Shown: positions 1 to 8,025 of the stretch, one piece after another
Layout of the letters: each line of letters opens with the position of its first letter
Position numbering within the stretch: the first letter of the stretch is position 1
Assembly: GCF_014647875.1 (NCBI RefSeq)
Contig: NZ_BMQA01000017.1
Location: forward strand, 104,453 to 168,452
From: Streptomyces brasiliensis
GTDB taxonomy: Bacteria; Actinomycetota; Actinomycetes; Streptomycetales; Streptomycetaceae
Reading direction: 5' to 3'
Length of the DNA: 64,000 nucleotides
Position numbers and translations under genes: made by a program
Notes under the pieces: generated by a model
What the model saw: only the letters and a program-made list of their open reading frames with translations
What the model was told of the DNA's origin: nothing
Databases searched by the model: none

Positions 1-168
1 CGGGTTGCGGCGCAGGTATTCGCCCTCGAGCTGGGCCATGCGCTCGTTGTGGGCCCGCAGTGCGTCGTTCGAGCCGTAGAGCAGCGTGTCGTGGCGCGTG
101 CGGTGGATCGTCTCCAGCTCCTTCATGAGCTGCTGGTCGTCCAGACGGTCCGGGTCGACTCCAGTCAT
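1..168 (-). CDS. Small conserved hypothetical protein, DUF6158-like (3' end beyond window)
   Basis: Fifty-six codons are visible from an ATG at 168 to the window edge; the C-terminus is missing. The product begins MTGVDPDRLDDQQLMKELET and is short, hydrophilic and rich in charged residues, with a central IHRTRHDT stretch and an LEGEYLRR segment that look helical. I recognise it as one of the small actinobacterial proteins usually labelled DUF6158; the function is unknown. No membrane segment or signal peptide is visible. The next gene on the same strand (ABC-F) starts far upstream, so this gene probably has its own promoter in the 60-bp gap at 169-227. Family assignment is from memory. Confidence 0.6.
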   Translation of the reverse strand, partial: MTGVDPDRLDDQQLMKELETIHRTRHDTLLYGSNDALRAHNERMAQLEGEYLRRNP

Positions 169-227
169 GGCGTGCCCCGCTCGTCGAGTCTCACGTTCCT
201 TAAGGCCACTGTACGAACAGGTGGCCC

Positions 228-1847
228 CTACCGCGCCCGCTCCACCCGATGCTCGTCCCACACCGGCTCCGGTGTCTCCCGTACCCGGCCGTCGCTGCCG
301 AAGACGAGGTAGCGGTCGAAGGAGCGGGCGAACCAGCGGTCGTGGGTCACCGCGAGGACCGTCCCGTCGAACGCCTCGAGACCCTCCTGCAACGCCTCCG
401 CCGACTCCAGGTCGAGGTTGTCGGTCGGCTCGTCGAGCAGCAGCGCGGTGACGCCCTGAAGCTCCAGCAGAAGGATCTGGAAACGGGCCTGCTGGCCGCC
501 GGAGAGCCGGTCGAAGGGTTGCTCGGCCTGGCCGGTCAGCTCGTAGCGGCGCAGCCGGGACATGGCCGCGCCCCGGTCCTGGGAGTGCTCCTTCCACAGG
601 ATGTCCAGAAGCGTACGGCCCATCAGTTCGGGGTGCGCGTGCGTCTGGGCGAAGTGCCCGGGCACCACGCGCGCACCGAGCTTCCACTGCCCGGTGTGCG
701 CCACGTCGTCGCCGGCGAGCAGCCGCAGGAAGTGCGACTTGCCGGAGCCGTTGGAGCCGAGGACGGCGACTCGTTCGCCGTAGAACACCTCCAGGTCGAA
801 GGGTTTCATCAGGCCGGTCAGCTCGAGTCCCGTACAGGTGACTGCCCTTACGCCCGTGCGGCCGCCCTTGAGGCGCATGGTGATGTCCTGCTCGCGCGGC
901 GGCTCGGGCGGGGGTCCGGCCTCCTCGAACTTGCGCAGGCGGGTCTGCGCGGCCTGGTAGCGGGAGGCCAGTTCATGACTGATGCTGGCCGCCTGACGGA
1001 GGTTCAGGACGAGCTTCTTCAGCTGCGCGTGCTTCTCGTCCCAGCGTCGGCGCAACTCCTCGAAGCGGGCGAAGCGTTCGCGCCGGGCCTCGTGGTACGT
1101 GGCGAAGCCCCCACCGTGCACCCAGGCGTCGGCGCCGGCCGGTCCCGGCTCCACAGAGACGATCTTCTCAGCGGCGCGGGCGAGGAGTTCGCGGTCGTGG
1201 GAGACGAACAGGACCGTCTTGCGGGTCTCCCCCAGCCGCTCCTCCAGCCAGCGCTTGCCGGGCACATCGAGGTAGTTGTCGGGCTCGTCGAGCAGCAGCA
1301 CCTCGTCGGTGCCGCGCAGCAGTGCCTCCAGGACCAGCCGCTTCTGCTCGCCGCCGGAGAGGGTGCGCACCTCGCGCCACTGGGCCCGCTCGTAAGGCAT
1401 GCCGAGGGCGGCCGTGGTGCACATGTCCCACAGGGTCTCGGCCTCGTAGCCGCGCACCTCGGCCCAGTCGGCGAGGGCCTGCGCGTACTGCAGCTGAGCG
1501 GCCTCGTCGTCGACGGTCATGATGGCGTGCTCAGCCTTGTCGACGGCCCGCGCGGCCTCCTGGATTCGCGGCGGTGCGACGGACACCAGCAGGTCGCGTA
1601 CGGTCGTCTCGTCCCGTACGGAACCGACGAACTGGCGCATCACGCCGAGGCCGCCGCTCACGGTGACCGTGCCGCCGTGCGGTTTCAGCTCGCCGGAGAT
1701 CAGCCTCAGCAGGGTCGTCTTGCCCGCGCCGTTGGGGCCGACCAGGGCGACGGCGGCGCCTTCGCCGACCCGGAAGGACACGTCGCCGAGCAGCGCCCTC
1801 CCGTCGGGGAGGTAGTACTCGAGGTGTGCGGCTTCCAGATGTCCCAT
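228..1847 (-). CDS. ABC-F family ATPase (two ABC domains, no membrane domain)
   Basis: The 539-residue protein has two ATP-binding cassettes in tandem and no membrane segments, the layout of ABC-F ribosome-associated ATPases. The first cassette has Walker A GPNGAGKT (37-44), signature LSGGE (163-167) and Walker B LLLDEP (184-189). The second has GSNGSGKS (364-371), LSGG (448-451) and LLLDEP (469-474). The residues 250-320 between them are a charged, Arg/Glu-rich linker, as expected for the P-site tRNA interaction motif. Members either protect ribosomes from antibiotics (ARE proteins) or act as translation factors; which applies here cannot be told from sequence alone. The second Walker A ends in KSH rather than KST/KTT, a small deviation. 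Confidence 0.93.
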   Translation of the reverse strand: MGHLEAAHLEYYLPDGRALLGDVSFRVGEGAAVALVGPNGAGKTTLLRLISGELKPHGGTVTVSGGLGVMRQFVGSVRDETTVRDLLVSVAPPRIQEAARAVDKAEHAIMTVDDEAAQLQYAQALADWAEVRGYEAETLWDMCTTAALGMPYERAQWREVRTLSGGEQKRLVLEALLRGTDEVLLLDEPDNYLDVPGKRWLEERLGETRKTVLFVSHDRELLARAAEKIVSVEPGPAGADAWVHGGGFATYHEARRERFARFEELRRRWDEKHAQLKKLVLNLRQAASISHELASRYQAAQTRLRKFEEAGPPPEPPREQDITMRLKGGRTGVRAVTCTGLELTGLMKPFDLEVFYGERVAVLGSNGSGKSHFLRLLAGDDVAHTGQWKLGARVVPGHFAQTHAHPELMGRTLLDILWKEHSQDRGAAMSRLRRYELTGQAEQPFDRLSGGQQARFQILLLELQGVTALLLDEPTDNLDLESAEALQEGLEAFDGTVLAVTHDRWFARSFDRYLVFGSDGRVRETPEPVWDEHRVERAR

Positions 1848-1889
1848 GGGCAGGAATTGTGCGGGGCGCCCCCGACCTGCGGCAAACCG

Positions 1890-2567
1890 TTATCCGGCCG
1901 TGTCCGGGCCGCTCCGGCTCACCGGCTGCGGTTCCCCGGCCGGGCCGCTCTCCCCGGCGGGTGCCACGACGGCGCCGGCCCAGGACAGGGCCTTCCAGCC
2001 GTCGGAGGGCGAGCCCTCCAGGACGACCACACCGGTGTTGTCCAGCGGGCGGGCGGCGGCGAAGGACACGTCGACGTTGTCGGCACGGGCGGACGTCCAC
2101 ATGCGGATCGCGGCGCCGTGGCTGACCATGGCGACGCTCCCGGCGCCGCTGCGCGCGGCCTCGGCGATCACGGCGTCGTACCGCGCGAGCGCCTCGATGC
2201 CGGTCTCGCCGCCCGGCATCCGCAGGCCGGTGTCACCGGAGGCCCAGGCGAACACGGTCCGCATGTACAGCTGACCGCGCTCCGAGTCGCCGGGCACCAT
2301 CTCCAGGTCGCCCGCGGACAGCTCGCGCAGGCCGTCGCGGACGTGCACGTCGAGGCCCCGGGCAGTGGCCAGCGGGGCGGCGGTGAGCTGGGTGCGGATC
2401 AGGGTCGAGGCGTAGAGGGCCTCGATGTCCTCGTCGGCGAGCGCGGCGGGCAGGGCGGCGGCCTGCCGCTCCCCGAGGAGGGTCAGTCCGGGTCCGGGTA
2501 CGGCGGTGTCGAGCAGGAAGTCGACGTTGGACGGCGTCTGACCGTGGCGGATGAGCAGCAGCCGCAT
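1890..2567 (-). CDS. Histidine phosphatase family protein (phosphoglycerate mutase-like)
   Basis: The 225-residue protein opens with the phosphohistidine motif LLIRHGQT (His8) and carries the second catalytic histidine in MVSHGAA (His150). This is the two-histidine signature of the phosphoglycerate mutase/acid phosphatase superfamily. Substrate cannot be assigned; small Streptomyces members are general phosphatases more often than glycolytic mutases. The ATG at 2567 is preferred over in-frame upstream starts because GAGAGGAA sits just before it and the RHG motif then lies at the N-terminus. The proline/serine-rich last 25 residues are a low-complexity tail. Divergent from the PAP2/DAGK gene, with the 26-bp repeats in between. 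Confidence 0.88.
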   Translation of the reverse strand: MRLLLIRHGQTPSNVDFLLDTAVPGPGLTLLGERQAAALPAALADEDIEALYASTLIRTQLTAAPLATARGLDVHVRDGLRELSAGDLEMVPGDSERGQLYMRTVFAWASGDTGLRMPGGETGIEALARYDAVIAEAARSGAGSVAMVSHGAAIRMWTSARADNVDVSFAAARPLDNTGVVVLEGSPSDGWKALSWAGAVVAPAGESGPAGEPQPVSRSGPDTAG

Positions 2568-2590
2568 ACGGGGTTCCTCTCGCTCGTTCA

Positions 2591-2685
2591 CACCACCGTC
2601 GCACGACAGTCGTCCGCACCACCGTCGCGCGACAGTGATGCGCGCCACCCCGGCACGACACTCCTGCGCACCATCGACGCACAAC
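2591..2685. repeat. 26-bp-period direct repeats in a divergent promoter region
   Basis: caccaccgtcgcacgacagt (2591-2610) recurs with one mismatch at 2617-2636, a 26-bp period. The second copy contains the perfect 10-bp palindrome gtcgcgcgac. Two further degenerate copies can be traced from about 2645 and 2666. The block fills the gap between the divergent histidine phosphatase and PAP2/DAGK starts, the place for a repressor binding on one face of the helix. No regulator is identified. Confidence 0.55.
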
Positions 2686-2715
2686 AAATGGCGGCTTCAG
2701 GGTACCCGGCCCGAT

Positions 2716-4212
2716 ATGAGCCCCGACGTCGACCTCACCGTCCCCCTGCCGGGCCGGCACGCGCTGCGCGCCCGGCTGCTCGGCCTCGACTCCCGGCTGT
2801 TCCGGATGGCCGCCGACCGACACTGGCCGGGTGCGGAGCCGGTGCTGCCGCGGCTGAGCCGGAGCGCGAACCACGGGCTGCTGTGGTTCGCGACAGCGGC
2901 GGCGCTGACCGCGAGCCGCACCCCGCACGCCCGCCGGGCCGCCGCCCGCGGTCTCGCCTCGCTGAGCCTGGCCTCCCTGACGATCAACACGCTCGGCAAG
3001 CGCTCGGTGCGCCGCCCGCGGCCCGCCCTGGACCCGGTCCCGAGGGTGCGGCAGCTGAAGCGGCAGCCGATCACCACGTCGTTCCCGTCCGGTCACGCGG
3101 CGTCGGCGGCCGCCTTCGCGACCGGGGTCGCCCTGGAGTCCCCGGCGTGGGGTGCGGCGCTGGCGCCGGTGGCCTTCTCGGTGGCGATGTCCCGTGTCTA
3201 CACGGGCGTGCACTTCCCGAGCGACGTCCTGGCGGGTGCCGGGCTCGGCGCGATCGCCGCGTTCGCCGTACGTGGCCTGGTGCCCACACGGGCCGGGATC
3301 GGCCCACGGGCCAGGCCGCGCGCGGTGGCCCCGGCGGCGGCCGACGGCGAGGGGCTGATCGTCGTCATGAACCAGCGCGCGGGCGGCGCCGACCGTGTGC
3401 GCGCGCTGCGGGTCGAGCTGCCGGGGGCGGAGGTCGTCGCGTGCGAACCGGACGACGTGGAGACCGAGTTGGCGAAGGCGGCGACCCGGGCGCGGATCCT
3501 GGGCGTCTGCGGTGGCGACGGCACGGTGAACACGGCCGCCGCCACCGCCCTGCGCCAGGGACTGCCGCTCGCGGTCCTGCCCGGCGGGACGCTCAACCAC
3601 TTCGCACACGACCTGGGCATCGTGGACGCGCGCGGCCTCGCGCGGGCGGTGCGGCGGGGCGCGGCGGTCCACGTGGACGTGGGGCGCTTTTCGTCCCGTG
3701 GCCGGGAGGGCGTCTTCCTCAACACCCTGAGCCTGGGCGTCTATCCGGAGCTGGTGCGCGAGCGGGAGCACTGGTCGCACCGGATCGGCGCCTGGCCGGC
3801 CGGCGTGCTCGGCGCACTGCGGGTGCTGCGCGCGCACCGCCATCCACTGAAGGTCGAACTCGGCGGCGCCAAGCGCCCGTTGTGGCTGCTGTTCGTCGGC
3901 AACTGCGTGTACCACCAGCTGGGGTTCAGCCCGGGGCGCCGGCTCGACCTGGCGGACGGACTGCTCGACGTACGGCTGGTGCACGGTGGCCGCAGGCCGG
4001 CGCTGGAGCTGCTGGCCGCCGCCCTCGCGGCCCCCCTGAGCCGTTCCCCGGCCCACGCGTCGGTCCGGGTGGACCGGTTGCGCCTGGCCGGCGTGACTCC
4101 TGGCACGCTCCTGGCGTACGACGGCGAAGTCACGGATGTGGGAGGCGAGTTGACACTGGAGAAGCTGCCGCGCGCCCTGACCGTCTACCGGCCTCTGCCC
4201 CGGATTCGATGA
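2716..4212 (+). CDS. Bifunctional PAP2 phosphatase / diacylglycerol-kinase-like protein
   Basis: The 498-residue protein fuses two lipid enzymes. Residues 90-185 form a PAP2 phosphatase with its three motifs: KRSVRRPRP (95-103), SFPSGHAAS (122-130) and SRVYTGVHFPSD (159-170), supplying the catalytic His/Asp set. Residues 210-495 are a diacylglycerol-kinase catalytic domain with GVCGGDGTVN (263-272) and LPGGTLNHFA (288-297). Such fusions are known in actinobacteria and probably couple dephosphorylation and phosphorylation of membrane lipids; the physiological substrate is not established. Hydrophobic stretches in the PAP2 half imply membrane attachment. The ATG at 2716 fits the start of homology; no strong ribosome-binding site precedes it. 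Confidence 0.9.
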   Translation: MSPDVDLTVPLPGRHALRARLLGLDSRLFRMAADRHWPGAEPVLPRLSRSANHGLLWFATAAALTASRTPHARRAAARGLASLSLASLTINTLGKRSVRRPRPALDPVPRVRQLKRQPITTSFPSGHAASAAAFATGVALESPAWGAALAPVAFSVAMSRVYTGVHFPSDVLAGAGLGAIAAFAVRGLVPTRAGIGPRARPRAVAPAAADGEGLIVVMNQRAGGADRVRALRVELPGAEVVACEPDDVETELAKAATRARILGVCGGDGTVNTAAATALRQGLPLAVLPGGTLNHFAHDLGIVDARGLARAVRRGAAVHVDVGRFSSRGREGVFLNTLSLGVYPELVREREHWSHRIGAWPAGVLGALRVLRAHRHPLKVELGGAKRPLWLLFVGNCVYHQLGFSPGRRLDLADGLLDVRLVHGGRRPALELLAAALAAPLSRSPAHASVRVDRLRLAGVTPGTLLAYDGEVTDVGGELTLEKLPRALTVYRPLPRIR

Positions 4213-4310
4213 CCCGTCAGTCCACATACCAAAACGCATGTCTCATTATTCGGCACTCGGACGTACGGTGGCGGAACACCGGAAACGACCGGAGAAGAAG
4301 GGGCAGTGCC

Positions 4311-5129
4311 ATGCCGAAGTCGCAGGAGACCGCCGTCTACACGCACGGGCACCACGAGTCGGTGCTGCGTTCGCACACCTGGCGGACCGCCGCCAACTCC
4401 GCGGCCTATCTGCTCGGCTCGCTCAAACCGCACATGAAGATCCTGGACATCGGCTGCGGCCCCGGGACGATCACCGCCGACCTGGCGGCCCTGGTCCCCG
4501 ACGGGCACGTCACCGGCGTCGACCACGCGCCGGGCATCCTGGACCAGGCCCGGGACACGGCCGGCGCGCGCGGCCTGACGAACGTCGACTTCGCGGTCGC
4601 CGACGTCCACGCCCTCGACTATCCCGACGACACGTTCTGCGTGGTCCATGCTCACCAGGTGCTCCAGCACGTGGGCGACCCGGTGCAGGCGCTGCGCGAG
4701 ATGGTCCGGGTCACCAAGCCGGGCGGGTTCATCGCCGTCCGCGACTCCGACTACGCGGCGATGACCTGGTACCCCGAACTGCCCGTTCTGGATGACTGGT
4801 TGGACCTGTACCGGCGGGTGGCCCGCGCCAACGGGGGCGAGCCGGACGCCGGGCGGCGGCTGAAGTCGTGGGCGCTGGCCGCGGGGTTGACGGACATCAC
4901 GGCCACGTCCGGCACATGGACGTTCGCCACGCCCGAGGAGCGTGCGTGGTGGAGCGGGCTGTGGGCGGACCGGACGGTGGCGTCGTCGTACGCCGAGCGG
5001 GCCGTCGACGGCGGGCATACGAGCGCCGAGGAGCTGACGGCCGTGGCGGAGGCCTGGCGGGAGTGGGGGAAGCGGGAGGACGGCTGGTTCGCCGTACTGC
5101 ACGGCGAGATCCTCTGCCGCAAGGCGTGA
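4311..5129 (+). CDS. Class I SAM-dependent methyltransferase (UbiE/MenG-like)
   Basis: The 272-residue protein has the SAM-binding motif I ILDIGCGPGT (44-53), an acidic motif II around TGVDHAPG, and a post-motif HVLQHVGDP-like segment typical of methyltransferase type 11/25 proteins. GAAGAAGGGG precedes the ATG at 4311. Substrate is unknown; close families annotated as UbiE/COQ5-like often act on small aromatic or lipid substrates. The gene stands alone, downstream of PAP2/DAGK with about 100 bp between. Its 3' end is echoed twice more downstream (see the repeat at 5103-5220). Confidence 0.88.
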   Translation: MPKSQETAVYTHGHHESVLRSHTWRTAANSAAYLLGSLKPHMKILDIGCGPGTITADLAALVPDGHVTGVDHAPGILDQARDTAGARGLTNVDFAVADVHALDYPDDTFCVVHAHQVLQHVGDPVQALREMVRVTKPGGFIAVRDSDYAAMTWYPELPVLDDWLDLYRRVARANGGEPDAGRRLKSWALAAGLTDITATSGTWTFATPEERAWWSGLWADRTVASSYAERAVDGGHTSAEELTAVAEAWREWGKREDGWFAVLHGEILCRKA

Positions 5130-5220
5130 ACGCCACGCTCCCCGGCCCCGGGAGCCGACCTCGGCGCGAGAACCTCTGCCGCAGGGCGTGAACGGCGAGA
5201 CCCTCGGCCGCAAGCCGTGA
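5103..5220 (+). repeat. Three degenerate copies of a gene's 3' end
   Basis: The last codons of the methyltransferase (gcgagatcctctgccgcaag, ending at the TGA 5127-5129) recur at 5166-5194 and again at 5195-5220, each copy ending in TGA. The second differs at few positions, the third more. The second and third are back to back; the first is separated by a 30-bp GC-rich spacer. This looks like decayed tandem duplication of a stop-codon region. Confidence 0.7.
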
Positions 5221-5222
5221 CC

Positions 5223-6158
5223 TCAGCGTCGTCGGCCCTCGCGCAGCTCGTCCAGGCGGCGCCGGGCCGGCCCCAGTGACCGGCCCTTCGTCATCATCCC
5301 GGCCCAGGGGTCGGTGCGGGCCTGGTCGACGGCGTCGGCGATCGTCCAGCGGCGGGAGTCCAGGGTGGGGTCCTCGAGCTGGTTCCAGGAGACGGGGACG
5401 GCGACGGGGGCGCCGGGCTTGGCGCGTACCGAGTAGGGCGCGACCGCTGTCTGTGCGTAGGCGTTGCGCTGCACGTCGAGGTAGAGGCGGTCGCCGCGGT
5501 CCGCCTTGCGGGCGGCCGTGGTGAGCCGCCCGGGGTGGTCGCCGGCCAGCAGCTCGGCGACATCCCGGGCGAACTCACGTACCTCGTCGAACTCCTGATG
5601 TCGGGTCAGCGGAACGACGACATGCAGGCCGCGCGATCCGGTGGTCATCGGGGCCGACGGCAACCGTAGTTGGCCGAGCAGTTCACCGAGCCATCCCGCC
5701 GCCTCGCGCACCGCCGCGAAGTCGTCGGTGGACGGGTCGAGGTCGAAGACCATCCGGTCGGGCCAGTTGGGCCGATCGGCGCGGGAGAGCCAGCGGTGCA
5801 TGGTGAGACAGGCCTGGTCGGCGAGGAAGACGAGGGTGGCGGTGTCGTCGCAGACGACATGGGTGACCGTGCCGCCCTCCTTGGCGACCTCGGCCCGGAC
5901 GATCCACTCCGGATAGCTGTCGGGGACGTTCTTCTGCATGAACCGGGGACCGTGCAGGCCGTCCGGCCGGCGCTCCAGCATCAGCGGGCGGCCGCGCAGG
6001 TGCGGCAGCATGTAGCGGGCGACGGACCGGTAGTGCTCGACCAGGTCGGCCTTGGTGTACTCCTTCGCGCCCCCGTCGCCTGGGAAGAGCACCTTGTCCG
6101 GCCGGTGGACCGTCACCGTGCGGCGGCCCGCCCGCACCGTCCGCGTCTCGTCCGTCAT
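5223..6158 (-). CDS. Stand-alone LigD-type DNA polymerase/primase domain protein
   Basis: The 311-residue protein is a LigD polymerase domain without ligase or phosphoesterase domains. It shows the family's early VHRPDKVLFP segment, FDLDPST with the paired metal-binding aspartates (about 148-151), GSRGLHVVVPL, and GDRLYLDVQRNAYAQT. Members of this archaeo-eukaryotic primase branch add nucleotides at breaks in non-homologous end joining, with Ku and a ligase; stand-alone PolD proteins are common in Streptomyces. The ATG at 6158 is preceded by GAGGTGG and lies 19 bp after the transketolase stop, so it is probably the last gene of that transcript. Confidence 0.9.
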   Translation of the reverse strand: MTDETRTVRAGRRTVTVHRPDKVLFPGDGGAKEYTKADLVEHYRSVARYMLPHLRGRPLMLERRPDGLHGPRFMQKNVPDSYPEWIVRAEVAKEGGTVTHVVCDDTATLVFLADQACLTMHRWLSRADRPNWPDRMVFDLDPSTDDFAAVREAAGWLGELLGQLRLPSAPMTTGSRGLHVVVPLTRHQEFDEVREFARDVAELLAGDHPGRLTTAARKADRGDRLYLDVQRNAYAQTAVAPYSVRAKPGAPVAVPVSWNQLEDPTLDSRRWTIADAVDQARTDPWAGMMTKGRSLGPARRRLDELREGRRR

Positions 6159-6177
6159 CGCACGACCACCTCGCCCT

Positions 6178-8025
6178 TCACAGCGCGACCGCCTCCTCCA
6201 CCAGCAGCCGCCCGGTCGCCGCGATCGCCATGGCGTCGATGCCCGCGGCGTGCAGCTGCTCGTCGGGCGCGGCGGAACCCGGCATCGTACGCACCGCGAG
6301 CCGCACCAGCCGGGGCACGGGCCTGCCGTCGAGGAACGCGTCCAGTACGGCGTCCCCGAGGCCGCCCTCCTGGCGGTGGTCCTCGACGGTGACCAGGGCG
6401 CCGGTCTCCTCGGCGGCCCGGCGCAGGGTGTGCCGGTCGACGGGCTTGACGGAGTAGAGGTCGATCACCCGGACCGGGATGTCCTCGCCCGCGAGCGTGT
6501 CGGCGGCGGCGAGCGCCTCGGGCACGGTGACCCCGGCCGCGACGACGGTCAGCCGGTCCTCCGGGGAGGAGCGCAGCACCTTGCTGCCGCCGACGGTGAA
6601 CTCCTCGTCGGGGCCGTACAGGACGGGGCCGGCGCCGCGCGAGGTGCGCAGGTAGCGGATGCCGTCCAGGCCGGCCATGGCGGCGACGAGCTTGGCGGTC
6701 TGGTTGGGGTCGCACGGGTAGAGCACGGCCGAGCCGTACACCGCCCGGAACATGGCGAGGTCCTCCAGCCCCATCTGGGAGGGGCCGTCCTGGCCGATCG
6801 CGACGCCCGCGTGCGAGCCGACGAGGTTGATCCCGGCGCCGCCGATCGACGCCATGCGGATGAAATCGTGCGCGCGCGTGAGGAAGGCGGCGAACGTCGA
6901 GGCGTACGGCACCCAGCCGCGCGCCGCCATGCCGACGGCCGTGGCGACGAGCTGCTGCTCGGCGATGTAGCACTCGAAGAAGCGGTCCGGGTGCTCCTTG
7001 GCGAAGAACTCGGTCCGGGTGGAGTCGCCGACCTCGCCGTCCAGGGCGACGATGTCACCACGCGCGGTGCCGAGCGCGGCGAGGGCCCTGCCGAAGGCGT
7101 CCCGGGTGGCGGCCTTCTCGCCCTTGTCGTAGCGCGGGAGTTCCAGCGACTCGGTGGGCACGGAGTGCAGCATCCGGGAGGTGAACGGCTCCTGCACGCG
7201 CACCCGCAGATCGCGGACGCCGCCCAGCTCGGCGACGGCCTCCTCGGGGTCGGGCAACGGCTTGCCGTGCAGGCCCTCGCGGTCCTGGACGGAGGCGACG
7301 CCCTTGCCCTTGAGGGTACGGGCGAGGATCACCGTGGGCTGTCCGGTGGTGGACTCGGCCTCGCTGTAGGCGCGGTCGACGGCGTCCACGTCATGCCCGT
7401 CGACCTCCACCGGGTGCCAGCCGAAGGCGGCGAAGCGGCGGGCGTAGGCGTCCAGGTCGTGGCCGTGCCGGGTGGGGCCGCGCTGGCCGAGCCGGTTGAC
7501 GTCCACGATCGCCGTGAGGTTGTCGAGGTGCTCGTACCCGGCGTGCTCGGCGGCCTCCCAGATCGAGCCCTCGGCCAGCTCGCTGTCCCCACACAGCACC
7601 CAGACGCGGAACACGGCGCGGTCCAGCCGCTTGCCGGCCAGCGCGATGCCGACGCCGACCGGCAGCCCCTGACCGAGCGAGCCGGTGGCGGTCTCCACCC
7701 AGGGCAGGCGACGGGGTGTCGGGTGTCCTTCGAGGTGGCTGCCGAGCCTGCGGAAGGTGAGCAGTTCGGCGTCGTCGACGGCGCCCGCGGCCTTGTAGGC
7801 GGCGTACAGCAGCGGTGAGGCGTGCCCCTTGGACAGGACGAAGCGGTCGTTGGCCGGGTGGGCGGGGCGCTCGAAGTCGTAGCGCAGATGGCGGTCGAGC
7901 AGCACCGCCATCAGCTCGGCGGCGGACATCGAGGACGTCGGGTGCCCGGACTCCGCCGCGGCGGCGGCCCGCACGCTGTCCACGCGCAACTGCTGGGCGA
8001 GTTCGACGAGTTCGGCGGTGTTCAT
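6178..8025 (-). CDS. Transketolase (single-chain, 615 aa)
   Basis: The protein has the three transketolase modules in order: the thiamine-diphosphate PP domain with SGHPTSSMS (26-34), SKGHASPLLYA and GDSELAEGSIWEAA; the pyrimidine domain with DGEVGDSTRT, YIAEQQLVATAVGMA and SHAGVAIGQDGPSQMGLED; and the C-terminal domain. It interconverts sugar phosphates in the pentose phosphate pathway. At 615 residues it is shorter than the ~690-residue main transketolases, so it may be a second isozyme. Its ATG at 8025 overlaps the stop of the flavoprotein gene upstream (ATGA), indicating translational coupling. Confidence 0.93.
   Translation of the reverse strand: MNTAELVELAQQLRVDSVRAAAAAESGHPTSSMSAAELMAVLLDRHLRYDFERPAHPANDRFVLSKGHASPLLYAAYKAAGAVDDAELLTFRRLGSHLEGHPTPRRLPWVETATGSLGQGLPVGVGIALAGKRLDRAVFRVWVLCGDSELAEGSIWEAAEHAGYEHLDNLTAIVDVNRLGQRGPTRHGHDLDAYARRFAAFGWHPVEVDGHDVDAVDRAYSEAESTTGQPTVILARTLKGKGVASVQDREGLHGKPLPDPEEAVAELGGVRDLRVRVQEPFTSRMLHSVPTESLELPRYDKGEKAATRDAFGRALAALGTARGDIVALDGEVGDSTRTEFFAKEHPDRFFECYIAEQQLVATAVGMAARGWVPYASTFAAFLTRAHDFIRMASIGGAGINLVGSHAGVAIGQDGPSQMGLEDLAMFRAVYGSAVLYPCDPNQTAKLVAAMAGLDGIRYLRTSRGAGPVLYGPDEEFTVGGSKVLRSSPEDRLTVVAAGVTVPEALAAADTLAGEDIPVRVIDLYSVKPVDRHTLRRAAEETGALVTVEDHRQEGGLGDAVLDAFLDGRPVPRLVRLAVRTMPGSAAPDEQLHAAGIDAMAIAATGRLLVEEAVAL

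Noticed and set aside
2591..2685. CRISPR-like repeat array
   Set aside because: Only two good copies, spacers of about 6 bp and no cas genes; it is better explained as an operator or promoter repeat.
249..5129. A very long open frame on the forward strand (over 1600 codons)
   Set aside because: It runs antisense through the ABC-F and phosphatase genes and reads through others in the wrong frame. Only its last 272 codons (from 4311) are a real gene; the rest is a high-GC artefact.
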